From Streptomyces antibioticus (GTDB taxonomy: Bacteria; Actinomycetota; Actinomycetes; Streptomycetales; Streptomycetaceae), in the NCBI RefSeq assembly GCF_001514065.1, contig NZ_KQ948434.1:124001-188000 (forward strand): 64,000 nt of DNA, read 5' to 3'. Under the pieces are notes generated by a model. It did not search any database, was not told the DNA's origin, and saw only the letters and a list, made by a program, of their open reading frames with translations. The translations under genes and the position numbers were made by a program. Positions 53,776 through 62,051 of this stretch are shown piece by piece. Numbering within the stretch: the stretch's first letter is position 1; the number at the start of each line of letters is the position of its first letter.

Positions 53776-55200
53776 TCAGACTCCAGCGGCGACAGGGGCG
53801 TCGGACAGGTCGGCGGGCGAGGCCAGGTGGCCCAGCACGGCGGTCGCGGCGGCGACCTGCGGCGAGACCAGGTGCGTACGGCCGCCCTTGCCCTGCCGTC
53901 CCTCGAAGTTGCGGTTGGAGGTGGACGCGGAGCGCTCCCCCGGGGCCAGCTGGTCGGGGTTCATGCCCAGACACATCGAGCAGCCCGCGTGCCGCCACTC
54001 GGCGCCGGCGTCCTTGAAGACGACGTCCAGGCCCTCGGAGACGGCCTGCAGACCGACCCGCGCGGAGCCGGGAACGACCAGCATCCGTACGCCGTCGGCG
54101 ACTTTGCGGCCCTTGAGGAGCTCGGCCGCGGCGCGCAGGTCCTCGATACGGCCGTTGGTGCAGGAGCCTACGAAGACGGTGTCCACCTTGATGGAGCGCA
54201 GCGGCTGTCCGGCCTCCAACCCCATGTATTCCAGGGCCTTTTCGGCGGCGAGGCGCTCCGAAGCGTCTTCGTACGAAGCAGGATCGGGGACATGGGCCGA
54301 AAGCGGCGCGCCCTGACCGGGGTTGGTGCCCCAGGTGACGAACGGCGACAGTTCGGCGGCCTCGATGACGACCTCGGCGTCGAACTCGGCGTCCTCGTCC
54401 GTCTTCAGCGTCTTCCAGTACGCGACGGCCGCGTCCCAGTCCTCGCCCTTGGGGGCGTGCACCCGGCCCTCGAGGTAGTCGAAGGTGGTCTGGTCGGGGG
54501 CGATCATGCCCGCGCGGGCACCGGCCTCGATCGACATGTTGCAGATGGTCATGCGGGCCTCCATCGAGAGTTTCTCGATGGCGGAGCCGCGGTACTCCAG
54601 GACGTAGCCCTGGCCGCCGCCGGTGCCGATCCTGGCGATGATCGCCAGGATGAGGTCCTTGGCGGTGACGCCGTCGGGCAGCTCGCCGTTGACCGTGATG
54701 GCCATGGTCTTCGGGCGGACCAGGGGCAGCGTCTGGGTGGCCAGCACATGCTCGACCTGGGAGGTGCCGATGCCGAACGCGAGGCCGCCGAAGGCGCCGT
54801 GCGTGGAGGTGTGGGAGTCGCCGCAGACGACCGTCATGCCGGGCTGGGTCAGGCCCAGCTGCGGGCCGACGACGTGCACGACGCCCTGCTCGACGTCGCC
54901 CAGCGGGTGCAGGCGCACACCGAACTCGGCGGCGTTCTTGCGCAGCGTCTCCAGCTGGACCCGGGAGACCGGGTCGGCGATGGGCTTGTCGATGTCGAGG
55001 GTCGGGGTGTTGTGGTCCTCGGTCGCGATGGTGAGGTCGAGGCGGCGCACCTGGCGACCGCTCTTGCGGAGGCCGTCGAAGGCCTGCGGGCTGGTCACCT
55101 CGTGCAGCAGATGCAGATCGATGAAGAGGAGGTCGGGCTCGCCCTCGGCGCGCCGGACGACGTGGTCGTCCCAGACCTTCTCCGCGAGTGTCCTACCCAT
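53776..55200 (-). CDS. leuC: 3-isopropylmalate dehydratase large subunit
   Basis: 474 aa from the ATG at 55200 ([15 protein letters not shown]), with a GGAGGG ribosome site. The 4Fe-4S cluster ligands are one Cys in [10 protein letters not shown] and two in [24 protein letters not shown] is the substrate loop. Coordinated with leuD and regulated most likely by the divergent NdgR. Inverted repeats lie in the intergenic region. Confidence 0.97.
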   Translation of the reverse strand: MGRTLAEKVWDDHVVRRAEGEPDLLFIDLHLLHEVTSPQAFDGLRKSGRQVRRLDLTIATEDHNTPTLDIDKPIADPVSRVQLETLRKNAAEFGVRLHPLGDVEQGVVHVVGPQLGLTQPGMTVVCGDSHTSTHGAFGGLAFGIGTSQVEHVLATQTLPLVRPKTMAITVNGELPDGVTAKDLILAIIARIGTGGGQGYVLEYRGSAIEKLSMEARMTICNMSIEAGARAGMIAPDQTTFDYLEGRVHAPKGEDWDAAVAYWKTLKTDEDAEFDAEVVIEAAELSPFVTWGTNPGQGAPLSAHVPDPASYEDASERLAAEKALEYMGLEAGQPLRSIKVDTVFVGSCTNGRIEDLRAAAELLKGRKVADGVRMLVVPGSARVGLQAVSEGLDVVFKDAGAEWRHAGCSMCLGMNPDQLAPGERSASTSNRNFEGRQGKGGRTHLVSPQVAAATAVLGHLASPADLSDAPVAAGV

Positions 55201-55337
55201 CGCTTTCCCTCCGGCCGGCAAGAGGTGCGCCGGCCCAACTAGAGATCTTCCGGAAGCGGCGCCCGCACCCCTGGATTCCCGGGCAGCCGCCGCCAGGCCC
55301 GTTTGGTCCGCGGGCCGCTGTGCATCCAAGGGTTGCG

Positions 55338-55379
55338 CGTCTCACGAAAAAAGGAACTTGCGTTTCACAGAGTGAGACG
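55338..55379. promoter_or_regulatory. Candidate NdgR operator region
   Basis: CGTCTCAC (55338-55345) and GTGAGACG (55372-55379) form an 8-bp inverted repeat around 26 nt. Inside it is a tighter dyad TTTCAC-AGA-GTGAGA (55363-55377). It lies in the leuC-ndgR divergent region, where NdgR/AreB proteins are known to bind. Confidence 0.6.
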
Positions 55380-55392
55380 TGAGTATCGTTTC

Positions 55393-56109
55393 ATGGACAA
55401 CAGTAGCGGCGTGGGCGTTCTGGACAAGGCAGCCCTTGTCCTCAGCGCTCTGGAGTCCGGTCCGGCCACCCTCGCAGGGCTTGTGGCGGCCACCGGACTG
55501 GCAAGACCCACGGCCCACCGGCTGGCCGTGGCTTTGGAACACCACCGTATGGTGGCGCGCGACATGCAGGGCCGTTTCATTCTCGGCCCGCGTCTCGCGG
55601 AACTGGCCGCGGCGGCCGGCGAGGACCGTCTCCTCGCGACGGCGGGCCCGGTCCTGACGCATCTCCGTGACGTCACGGGCGAGAGTGCCCAGCTCTATCG
55701 CCGCCAGGGCGACATGCGCATCTGCGTCGCCGCGGCGGAGCGCCTGTCCGGCCTGCGGGACACCGTCCCGGTCGGCTCGACGCTCACGATGAAGGCCGGT
55801 TCCTCGGCCCAGATCCTGATGGCCTGGGAGGAGCCGGAGCGCCTGCACCGCGGCCTCCAGGGCGCCCGCTTCACGGCGACGGCCCTGTCGGGCGTCAGGC
55901 GCCGCGGCTGGGCCCAGTCGATCGGTGAGCGCGAGCCGGGCGTCGCGTCCGTCTCAGCGCCCGTACGCGGGCCCTCCAACCGGGTCGTGGCCGCCGTGTC
56001 CGTCTCCGGCCCCATCGAGCGTCTGACGCGCCACCCGGGCCGTATGCACGCCCAGGCGGTCATCGACGCCGCGGCCCGCCTCTCCGAGGCCCTGCGCCGC
56101 ACGGGCTGA
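55393..56109 (+). CDS. ndgR: IclR-family regulator NdgR
   Basis: 238 aa. The N-terminal winged helix is seen in DKAALVLSALESGPATLAGL and ATGLARPTAHRLAVALE, followed by an IclR effector domain (LYRRQGDMRICVAAAERLSG, TLTMKAGSSAQILMAW). NdgR regulates leucine and other amino-acid genes and antibiotic production in S. coelicolor. The ATG at 55393 is preferred; the frame extends 30 codons further upstream. Divergent from leuC. Confidence 0.93.
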   Translation: MDNSSGVGVLDKAALVLSALESGPATLAGLVAATGLARPTAHRLAVALEHHRMVARDMQGRFILGPRLAELAAAAGEDRLLATAGPVLTHLRDVTGESAQLYRRQGDMRICVAAAERLSGLRDTVPVGSTLTMKAGSSAQILMAWEEPERLHRGLQGARFTATALSGVRRRGWAQSIGEREPGVASVSAPVRGPSNRVVAAVSVSGPIERLTRHPGRMHAQAVIDAAARLSEALRRTG

Positions 56110-56129
56110 CCCCAGGACCGGGACATCGA

Positions 56130-56167
56130 CGAAGGGGCCTGCCCCAACGCCGCGGCAGGCCCCTTCG
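56130..56167 (+). terminator. Bidirectional terminator, ndgR/DUF4188
   Basis: A perfect 14-bp inverted repeat CGAAGGGGCCTGCC/GGCAGGCCCCTTCG with a 10-nt loop, between convergent ndgR and the DUF4188 gene. Confidence 0.88.
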
Positions 56168-56185
56168 TTCCCCCGATCCCCCGTG

Positions 56186-56704
56186 TCAGCCGGTCTTCCC
56201 GGCCGCCTTCGCCGACCGGTGCGCGAACCGGTCCTTGGCGTAGCGCCCCCGCCTCTCCAGCGGCACCTGCCCGTGCGCAGCGGCGAGCCCGAACGCGGGC
56301 ATGTCCGCGTAGATCGCCTCGTACGACCCCTCGGGCACCACATAGGCCTCGTGCCAGATCCCCACATGACCCTTCACCTTGCCCTCGCGCTCCTTGCGGT
56401 TGAGGAGCGCCCAGACCGGGTGGTGGCGCATCTCCGGCGCGTGGGCGTAGGCGTAGAGCTTCTCCTTGGACTCCCAGTACTGGACGACGTAGTACGTCCG
56501 CGGCGACGCCGTCAGCATCACCTTGCCCAGCAGCCCCCGGCCCGGGTCCTTGGCGAGCTCCGCCAGCATGCGGAACATCGAGACCATCACCAGCCCCCAC
56601 TGGTGCACCGCCCAGAAGTGGTTGATGCGCATCCCGATGAGCAGGACCACCACGTCCCCCTCGGCTTCGGCGGTCGTACGGCCCGGCACCGGCTTCGCGA
56701 ACAC
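56186..56704 (-). CDS. DUF4188 family protein (monooxygenase-like)
   Basis: 172 aa. RTTAEAEGDVVVLLIGMRIN and the WAVHQWGLVMVSMFRMLAEL region match DUF4188, a dimeric alpha-beta-barrel family sometimes called monooxygenase-like. YYVVQYWESKEKLYAYAH recalls antibiotic monooxygenase domains. The GTG start follows GGGGGAGCC. Divergent from the MerR gene with shared operator-like repeats. Confidence 0.82.
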   Translation of the reverse strand: MFAKPVPGRTTAEAEGDVVVLLIGMRINHFWAVHQWGLVMVSMFRMLAELAKDPGRGLLGKVMLTASPRTYYVVQYWESKEKLYAYAHAPEMRHHPVWALLNRKEREGKVKGHVGIWHEAYVVPEGSYEAIYADMPAFGLAAAHGQVPLERRGRYAKDRFAHRSAKAAGKTG

Positions 56705-56727
56705 GGCTCCCCCACGGCTCCCTCGTC

Positions 56728-56772
56728 GGATAGCGGCACTATCCTTCTGGACGATGCTTGGATAGTGGCACT
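56728..56772. promoter_or_regulatory. MerR operator candidates
   Basis: A perfect dyad GGATAG-CGGCA-CTATCC at 56728-56744 and a direct copy GGATAGTGGCACT at 56760-56772. CTATCC and the second GGATAG also form a 15-nt-spaced dyad. All lie in the 89-nt divergent region between DUF4188 and merR, just before the MerR start. Confidence 0.7.
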
Positions 56773-56793
56773 CCCCAATGAAGGGCGCAAGAC

Positions 56794-57438
56794 ATGCGGC
56801 TGGCCGAACTGAGCGAGCGCAGTGGGGTGTCCACGGCGACGATCAAGTACTACCTGCGCGAAGGGCTGTTGGCCCCGGGCCACCAGATCAACACGACCAC
56901 CGCCGAGTACGACGAGGAGCACCTGCGCCGGCTGAAGCTGATCCGCGCGATGATCCAGGTCGGCCGGGTGCCGGTGGCGACGGTCAAGGAGGTGCTGGGG
57001 CACGTCGACGACGACTCCCTGCCCCGCGCGATGCGTCTGGGCGCGGCGGTCTGGGCCCTGCCGCAGGTGCCGGAGCCGGACGCGGACGACGAGTTCGTGC
57101 AGGGCGCGCGGATCGCGATGGAAGAGCTGCTGAAGACCCTGGGGTGGTCCAACGCCCAGGCCATGACGGCCGTCTCGCCGTCCTTCCGCTCCCTGGTGGT
57201 GGCGACGGCCGCGCTGCGCCGGCTCGGCTACGACTGGAGTCCTGAGACGCTGGTGCCGTACGCCCGGCTGATGCGCCAAGTCGCCGAACTGGACATGGAG
57301 TTCATGGAGTCGCATGTCTCGGAGGCGGAGAAGGCGGAGGTGGCGGTGCTGGGCGTGGTGCTCGTCGAGCCGATGCTTCAGGCCCTGCACCGGCTCGCGC
57401 AGGAGGAGGAGTCGACGCGGCGGTACGGCTTCGAGTGA
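56794..57438 (+). CDS. MerR-family transcriptional regulator
   Basis: 214 aa. The N-terminal DNA-binding domain is MRLAELSERSGVSTATIKYY with YDEEHLRRLKLIRAM. The C-terminal effector part (about 95-214) is longer than in metal sensors and has no Cys pattern, so an organic ligand is more likely. A GAAGGG ribosome site precedes the ATG. Probably controls the DUF4188 gene and itself. Confidence 0.9.
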   Translation: MRLAELSERSGVSTATIKYYLREGLLAPGHQINTTTAEYDEEHLRRLKLIRAMIQVGRVPVATVKEVLGHVDDDSLPRAMRLGAAVWALPQVPEPDADDEFVQGARIAMEELLKTLGWSNAQAMTAVSPSFRSLVVATAALRRLGYDWSPETLVPYARLMRQVAELDMEFMESHVSEAEKAEVAVLGVVLVEPMLQALHRLAQEEESTRRYGFE

Positions 57439-57453
57439 GAGGGCCGGAACGGC

Positions 57454-57483
57454 GAAAGCCCCCCACCGAAGTGGAGGGCTTTC
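57454..57483 (+). terminator. Terminator after merR
   Basis: A 13-bp stem GAAAGCCCCCCAC/GTGGAGGGCTTTC with one mismatch and loop CGAA, 15 nt after the merR stop. It lies between merR and the minus-strand tRNA cluster and could serve both. Confidence 0.8.
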
Positions 57484-57490
57484 CTCTACG

Positions 57491-57563
57491 TACCCCCGAC
57501 CGGATTCGAACCGGCGCTACCGCCTTGAGAGGGCGGCGTGCTAGGCCGCTACACAACGGGGGC
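57491..57563 (-). tRNA. tRNA-Glu (CTC), copy 1
   Basis: 73 nt, starts GCCCCCG, anticodon loop CTCTCAA between CCGCC and GGCGG arms, so anticodon CUC decodes GAG. The T-arm GGTTCGAATCC is standard. CCA is not encoded. Fifth gene of the cluster in transcription order. Confidence 0.95.
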
Positions 57564-57606
57564 GTGGAGCCTGTCGGCGTCAGTACTGCACCGCCGCAGG
57601 TCCGAG

Positions 57607-57678
57607 CTGGTCTACCTGGACTCGAACCAAGACTAACTGAACCAGAATCAGTCGTGCTGCCAATTACACCATAGACCA
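57607..57678 (-). tRNA. tRNA-Gln (CTG), copy 1
   Basis: 72 nt. Acceptor TGGTCTA/TAGACCA with U1-A72 pairing and discriminator G. The anticodon loop TTCTGGT contains CUG, which decodes CAG. CCA is not encoded. Confidence 0.95.
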
Positions 57679-57698
57679 ATGTGGTTTAGACCAGTCAG

Positions 57699-57771
57699 TA
57701 CCCCCGACCGGATTCGAACCGGCGCTACCGCCTTGAGAGGGCGGCGTGCTAGGCCGCTACACAACGGGGGC
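57699..57771 (-). tRNA. tRNA-Glu (CTC), copy 2
   Basis: 73 nt, identical to copy 1 as far as read. Anticodon CUC, with CCGCC/GGCGG anticodon stem. Confidence 0.95.
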
Positions 57772-57833
57772 CCTAGCGATCCTGCATCGAGGGTGGTGGG
57801 AGCTACCCGAGCCACCTTCGCGGGAAGGATCTG

Positions 57834-57906
57834 TACCCCCGACCGGATTCGAACCGGCGCTACTGCCTTGAGAGGGCAGCGTGCTAGGCCGCTACACAAC
57901 GGGGGC
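57834..57906 (-). tRNA. tRNA-Glu (CTC), copy 3, stem variant
   Basis: 73 nt. Same acceptor and anticodon as the others, but the anticodon stem is CTGCC/GGCAG, a compensatory C-G to U-A change. Confidence 0.95.
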
Positions 57907-57927
57907 TTTGCAGATGAGCTCTGCGAG

Positions 57928-57999
57928 CTGGCCTACCTGGACTCGAACCAAGACTAACTGAACCAGAATCAGTCGTGCTGCCAATTACACCATAGGCCA
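57928..57999 (-). tRNA. tRNA-Gln (CTG), copy 2, stem variant
   Basis: 72 nt. Acceptor TGGCCTA/TAGGCCA differs from copy 1 by a compensatory U-A to C-G change. First tRNA in transcription order. Confidence 0.95.
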
Positions 58000-58007
58000 C
58001 TGGAACG

Positions 58008-58028
58008 CAAGCCCCGAAGGGGATCTTG
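58008..58028 (-). terminator. Small hairpin upstream of the tRNA cluster
   Basis: CAAG-CCCC-gaa-GGGG-AT-CTTG with a 2-nt bulge, between the HAD gene and the tRNA-Gln. It could end the HAD transcript. Confidence 0.35.
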
Positions 58029-58090
58029 TTCTAGTTTCGCGCTGTGGGTTTCCGGCCTTTCGGCCCGCTCCCCTCGGCGCAGGAAGAACA

Positions 58091-58822
58091 TTACCCGAAG
58101 GTGGACGGGGCTCCAAAACGGGTATCCGCGCCGAGGAGCGCGGGGAGTTCGGCGAGGGTGACGATCCGGTGCGGGCCGACGGGTGGGGCGATGTCGGCGT
58201 ACGCACCGTCGCGGTTGATCCACACCGAGAGCAGCCCGGCGTCGGCGGCACCCCGGCCGTCGATCTCCGGATGGTCCCCGACGTACGCCACCTCGTGCGG
58301 GGCGAGGTCCAGGGCGTCGCAGGCGGCGAGGAAGGCGGCGGCCTCCGGCTTGGAGACGCCGAGTTCGGCGGCGCACAGGATCGCCTCGAAGCGGTCGTGG
58401 ACGCCAAGGACGCGCAGCTTGTGGTCCTGGACGTGGATGCTGGAGTTGGAGAGCACGGCGTGCCGGTGGCTGTCGGCGAGGGCGTCCAGGGTCGGCAGGA
58501 CGTCCGGGAACAGGGACCAGACGGTCTCGTAGTGAGCGAGATAACGCCGGAACCAGGCGTCGGCCTCGGCGTCGGTCAGCGGCTCGTCCAGGAACACCCG
58601 TACGCGGTCGCGGCGCTGGCCCTCGAAGGTCACCTCGCCGGCCGAGAAGCGCGCCCACTGGGCGTCGGTGATCGTCCGCCAACGCATGAGGGCCTGCTCC
58701 GGAGTCTCGTCTCCGGTGAGCAGGCCCTCGGCCGTCAGATGCAGGCGCATGCCCTCGCGGTCCGCCGTGGTGTAGTCGAAGAGAGTGTCGTCGACGTCCC
58801 AGATCACGGCGTGAATGCTCAT
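58091..58822 (-). CDS. HAD-family hydrolase
   Basis: 243 aa. Motif I is IWDVDDTLFDY (the DxDxT type with two Asp), motif II in VLSNSS, motif III GVSKPEAAAF with Lys, and motif IV YVGDHPEIDGRGA. Probably a phosphatase of small metabolites; the substrate is unknown. Located between gltX and the tRNA cluster. Confidence 0.9.
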   Translation of the reverse strand: MSIHAVIWDVDDTLFDYTTADREGMRLHLTAEGLLTGDETPEQALMRWRTITDAQWARFSAGEVTFEGQRRDRVRVFLDEPLTDAEADAWFRRYLAHYETVWSLFPDVLPTLDALADSHRHAVLSNSSIHVQDHKLRVLGVHDRFEAILCAAELGVSKPEAAAFLAACDALDLAPHEVAYVGDHPEIDGRGAADAGLLSVWINRDGAYADIAPPVGPHRIVTLAELPALLGADTRFGAPSTFG

Positions 58823-58882
58823 GATCCGACGGTAGCTCGGGCCGCGCGGGCGCGTCCGGCGATTGGGGTCACGCGTTGGAGG

Positions 58883-60358
58883 TCACGCCGCCAGCTTCGC
58901 CAGGGCCGCGTCGATGCGGGCCAGCGTCGTCTCCTTGCCCAGGATCTCCAGGGACTCGAAGAGCGGCAGGCCGACGGTGCGGCCGGTGACGGCGACGCGG
59001 ACCGGGGCCTGGGCCTTGCCGAGCTTGAGGCCGTGGGCCTCGCCGGCGGCCAGGACGGCCTCCTTCAGCGACTCCGCGGAGGTCCAGTCGGCCGCGTCGA
59101 GCTTCTCGCGGGCCGTGGCCAGGAGCGCGTCGCTGCCCTCCTTCATCGCCTTCGTCCAGGACGCCTCGTCGAAGACCGGCTCCGCCAGGAAGAGGAAGTC
59201 GACGTTGTCGGTGATCTCCGACAGGACCTTGAGACGGGTCTGGGCGTGCGGGGCGATCGCCTGCCACTTCGCCTCGTCGAACTGCTCCGGCGACCAGGGC
59301 GCGAAGGGCGCCTGGAGCCAGGGGGCGCAGCGCTCGGTGAAGTCCTTCACGTCCAGCAGGCGGATGTGGTCGGCGTTGATCGCCTCGCACTTCTTCAGGT
59401 CGAAGCGCGCCGGGTTGGGGTTCACGTCCGCGATGTCGAAGGCCGCGATCAGCTCGTCGGTGGTGAAGATGTCCTTGTCCGCGGAGAGCGACCAGCCGAG
59501 GAGGGAGAGGTAGTTGAGCAGGCCCTCCGGGAGGAAGCCGCGCTCGCGGTAGAGGTTGAGGGACGCCTGCGGGTCGCGCTTGGAGAGCTTCTTGTTGCCC
59601 TCGCCCATGACGTACGGCAGGTGGCCGAACTGCGGGGTGCTCTTGGCGACGCCCAGCTCGATCAGCGCCTTGTAGAGGGCGATCTGGCGGGGGGTGGAGG
59701 AGAGCAGGTCCTCGCCGCGCAGGACGTGGGTGATCTCCATCAGGGCGTCGTCGACCGGGTTGACGAGGGTGTAGAGCGGGGCGCCGTTCGCGCGGACGAT
59801 GCCGTAGTCCGGGACGTTCTCCGGAGTGAAGGTCAGCTCGCCGCGGACCAGGTCCGTGAAGGTGATCGTCTCGTCGGGCATGCGGAAGCGGACGATCGGC
59901 TCGCGGCCCTCGGCGCGGTAGGCCTCGACCTGCTCGGCGCTCAGGTCGCGGCAGTGGCCGTCGTAGCCGGAGGGCTTGCCGGCGGCGCGGGCGGCCTCGC
60001 GGCGCTCGTCCAGCTCCGCCTGGGAGCAGTAGCAGTGGTAGGCGTGGCCGGCGTCCAGGAGCTTGGCGGCGACGTCCTTGTAGAGGTCCATGCGCTGCGA
60101 CTGGCGGTAGGGCGCGTGCGGGCCGCCGATCTCGGGGCCCTCGTCCCAGTCGAAGCCCAGCCAGCGCATCGAGTCGAGCAGCTGGTTGTAGGACTCCTCG
60201 GAGTCGCGGGCCGCGTCGGTGTCCTCGATGCGGAAGACCAGGGTGCCCTGGTGGTGCCGGGCGAAGGCCCAGTTGAACAGGGCGGTGCGGACCAGGCCCA
60301 CGTGGGGGTTACCGGTGGGCGAGGGGCAGAAACGTACGCGGACGGGTGCGCTAGCCAC
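58883..60358 (-). CDS. gltX: Glutamyl-tRNA synthetase
   Basis: Charges tRNA-Glu (and in most actinobacteria tRNA-Gln for amidation). 491 aa from the GTG at 60358, which overlaps the FAH stop by 8 nt. The HIGH-type motif is [11 protein letters not shown], and the KMSKS motif is KKLSKRDPQ. The anticodon-binding C terminus is complete. Its substrate tRNAs (Glu and Gln) are encoded less than 1 kb downstream. Confidence 0.97.
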   Translation of the reverse strand: MASAPVRVRFCPSPTGNPHVGLVRTALFNWAFARHHQGTLVFRIEDTDAARDSEESYNQLLDSMRWLGFDWDEGPEIGGPHAPYRQSQRMDLYKDVAAKLLDAGHAYHCYCSQAELDERREAARAAGKPSGYDGHCRDLSAEQVEAYRAEGREPIVRFRMPDETITFTDLVRGELTFTPENVPDYGIVRANGAPLYTLVNPVDDALMEITHVLRGEDLLSSTPRQIALYKALIELGVAKSTPQFGHLPYVMGEGNKKLSKRDPQASLNLYRERGFLPEGLLNYLSLLGWSLSADKDIFTTDELIAAFDIADVNPNPARFDLKKCEAINADHIRLLDVKDFTERCAPWLQAPFAPWSPEQFDEAKWQAIAPHAQTRLKVLSEITDNVDFLFLAEPVFDEASWTKAMKEGSDALLATAREKLDAADWTSAESLKEAVLAAGEAHGLKLGKAQAPVRVAVTGRTVGLPLFESLEILGKETTLARIDAALAKLAA

Positions 60359-61127
60359 GCTTGACAACCTTGTTGGTGAGAGTGCCGATGCCTTCGATGG
60401 TGACGGCGACCTCGTCGCCGACGGTGAGCGGTCCGACGCCTGCCGGGGTGCCCGTGAGGATCACGTCGCCGGGGAGCAGCGTCATGGCCTCGGTGATGTT
60501 GACGATCAGATCCTCGATCGAGTGGATCATCTCGCTGGTGCGGCCGAGCTGGCGCTGCTGGCCGTTGACCGTGAGCTGGATGGTGAGGTCGCTCGGGTCG
60601 AGGTCGGTCTCCACCCAGGGGCCGAGCGGGCAGGAGGTGTCGAAGCCCTTGGCCCTGGCCCACTGCTTCTCGCGCTTCTGCACGTCACGCGCGGTGACGT
60701 CGATGGCGCAGGTGTAGCCGAGGATGACGTCCTTGACGCGCTCGCGCGGGACCTCGCGGCACATGCGGCCGATGACCACGGCCAGCTCGGCCTCGTGGTG
60801 GAGGTCCTCGGAGAAGGACGGGTACTGGATCTCGTCGCCGGGGCCGATCACCGAGGTGGAGGGCTTGAAGAAGGCGAACGGGACGTCCGGGACGTCGTTG
60901 CCGAGTTCGCGCGCGTGCTCCGCGTAGTTGCGGCCGTAGGCGACGAGCTTGTTGGGGAGCACCGGCGGCAGCAGCCGGACCTTGCTCAGCGGGACCTTCG
61001 TGCCGGAGAGCTCGAAGTCGGCGAACGGGATGCCCTTGATGATGTCGAGGACGAGCTCGTCCGGCTTGTCGCCCTCGACCGCGCCGAAGGCGACGTTCCC
61101 GTCGATGGAGAATCTGGCGATGCGCAC
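60351..61127 (-). CDS. Fumarylacetoacetate hydrolase family protein
   Basis: 258 aa from the GTG at 61127, preceded by AAGGATCCC. The FAH fold is seen in [15 protein letters not shown], the metal-binding E-x-E pattern in [11 protein letters not shown], and [12 protein letters not shown]. The family includes oxaloacetate decarboxylases and acylpyruvases; the substrate cannot be decided. Overlaps gltX, so co-transcribed. Confidence 0.92.
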   Translation of the reverse strand: MRIARFSIDGNVAFGAVEGDKPDELVLDIIKGIPFADFELSGTKVPLSKVRLLPPVLPNKLVAYGRNYAEHARELGNDVPDVPFAFFKPSTSVIGPGDEIQYPSFSEDLHHEAELAVVIGRMCREVPRERVKDVILGYTCAIDVTARDVQKREKQWARAKGFDTSCPLGPWVETDLDPSDLTIQLTVNGQQRQLGRTSEMIHSIEDLIVNITEAMTLLPGDVILTGTPAGVGPLTVGDEVAVTIEGIGTLTNKVVKRG

Positions 61128-61264
61128 GGGATCCTTGCGCCCCTTAACTGAGCTGGCTGGAGTCTGACGCTCCAGGCTAACGCGGGGAGGGGCGGGTGCC
61201 GCGCGCATCACCGAGGGCGCCCCGCGGATCGGCGTGGGCGCCCTGGTGGTCGTACGGCTGTGAT

Positions 61265-61450
61265 CTACTCGGCGGCGGCGGTGACCGGGATCTCCATCAG
61301 GACCGTGCGACGCGGGTTGGCCGTCTGGGCCGGGAGGTCGACGGAGTGCTCCGGGAGCTCCGGGGTCTGCAGATCGTCGGCGTCCGCGAGGTGCGCCAGC
61401 GTCGTGCGCCGCGGGTTGGCTATGTTGCGGAACATCATCGTCGTCTTCAC
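61265..61450 (-). CDS. 61-aa protein with duplicated NPRRT motif
   Basis: GTG at 61450 or an in-frame ATG four codons in. The sequence has two related segments, IANPRRTTLAHL near the start and TANPRRTVLMEI near the end, joined by an acidic, Pro-containing spacer (ADADDLQTPELPEHSVDL). No cysteine, signal peptide or membrane segment. I recognise no family. It lies 137 nt upstream of the FAH gene on the same strand, with an AT-rich upstream region. Confidence 0.6.
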   Translation of the reverse strand: MKTTMMFRNIANPRRTTLAHLADADDLQTPELPEHSVDLPAQTANPRRTVLMEIPVTAAAE

Positions 61451-62051
61451 GGTTGCAGTGGACCTTGTCGTCCTCGGGCGTCGACGGAGTCCTGAAGGAC
61501 CCTCGCGCAGACGCAGGTTGTCAAAGTGTTACGTCATGTAAAGCGTCAGGCTAAACATGCAATTCCCCGCCGAAGAGCGGAAGACCCCATGATCCGCGTG
61601 TGAGTTTGCTCACGAGCCCAGGGTCAAAGCGGACAATTCCGAGCCGCAACCCACCCCTACGAAACGGACATTGACCCCTTGAACCCCTCATTCCGCTCCT
61701 GATCATGGCGACTGGGACACCCCCGCCACGTCAACGATCCGTAGGCATACGTCCGTTATCGTCCGGATCACTTTCTACGACCGGTAATCCAACCCTCACT
61801 TGGTGTCACGTAGGTCACGGCCTGACCCACTGCCCTTGTTGGAGATCCGGCACTGTGCTGGAATCTCACGGACCGCCGCAGGATCGAGCCGGCGCACAGG
61901 GGGCGCATCGAGCGCCGAGTGGCGGCGAGAGGGGGAGCCAGCGCCGGTCACTCACGACCATCGGGGGGCGTAATTCAGGACGCCCCTCAGTACGCCGACA
62001 CCGTGCCGTCCGTTCACGCGGAGGGTGCCTGGTCCAGAGGTTGCGACGCTA
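61451..62051. other. 601-nt divergent intergenic region before cvnA1
   Basis: AT-richer at 61500-61640, where promoters for the 61-aa gene and possibly for the conservon must lie. A near-palindrome TTACGTCATGTAA is at 61529-61541. No gene recognised. Rest is ordinary GC-rich leader. Confidence 0.5.

Noticed and set aside
57491-57999. Repeated blocks in the tRNA cluster, considered as an IS or array
   Set aside because: They are complete tRNA genes with cloverleaf-compatible stems.
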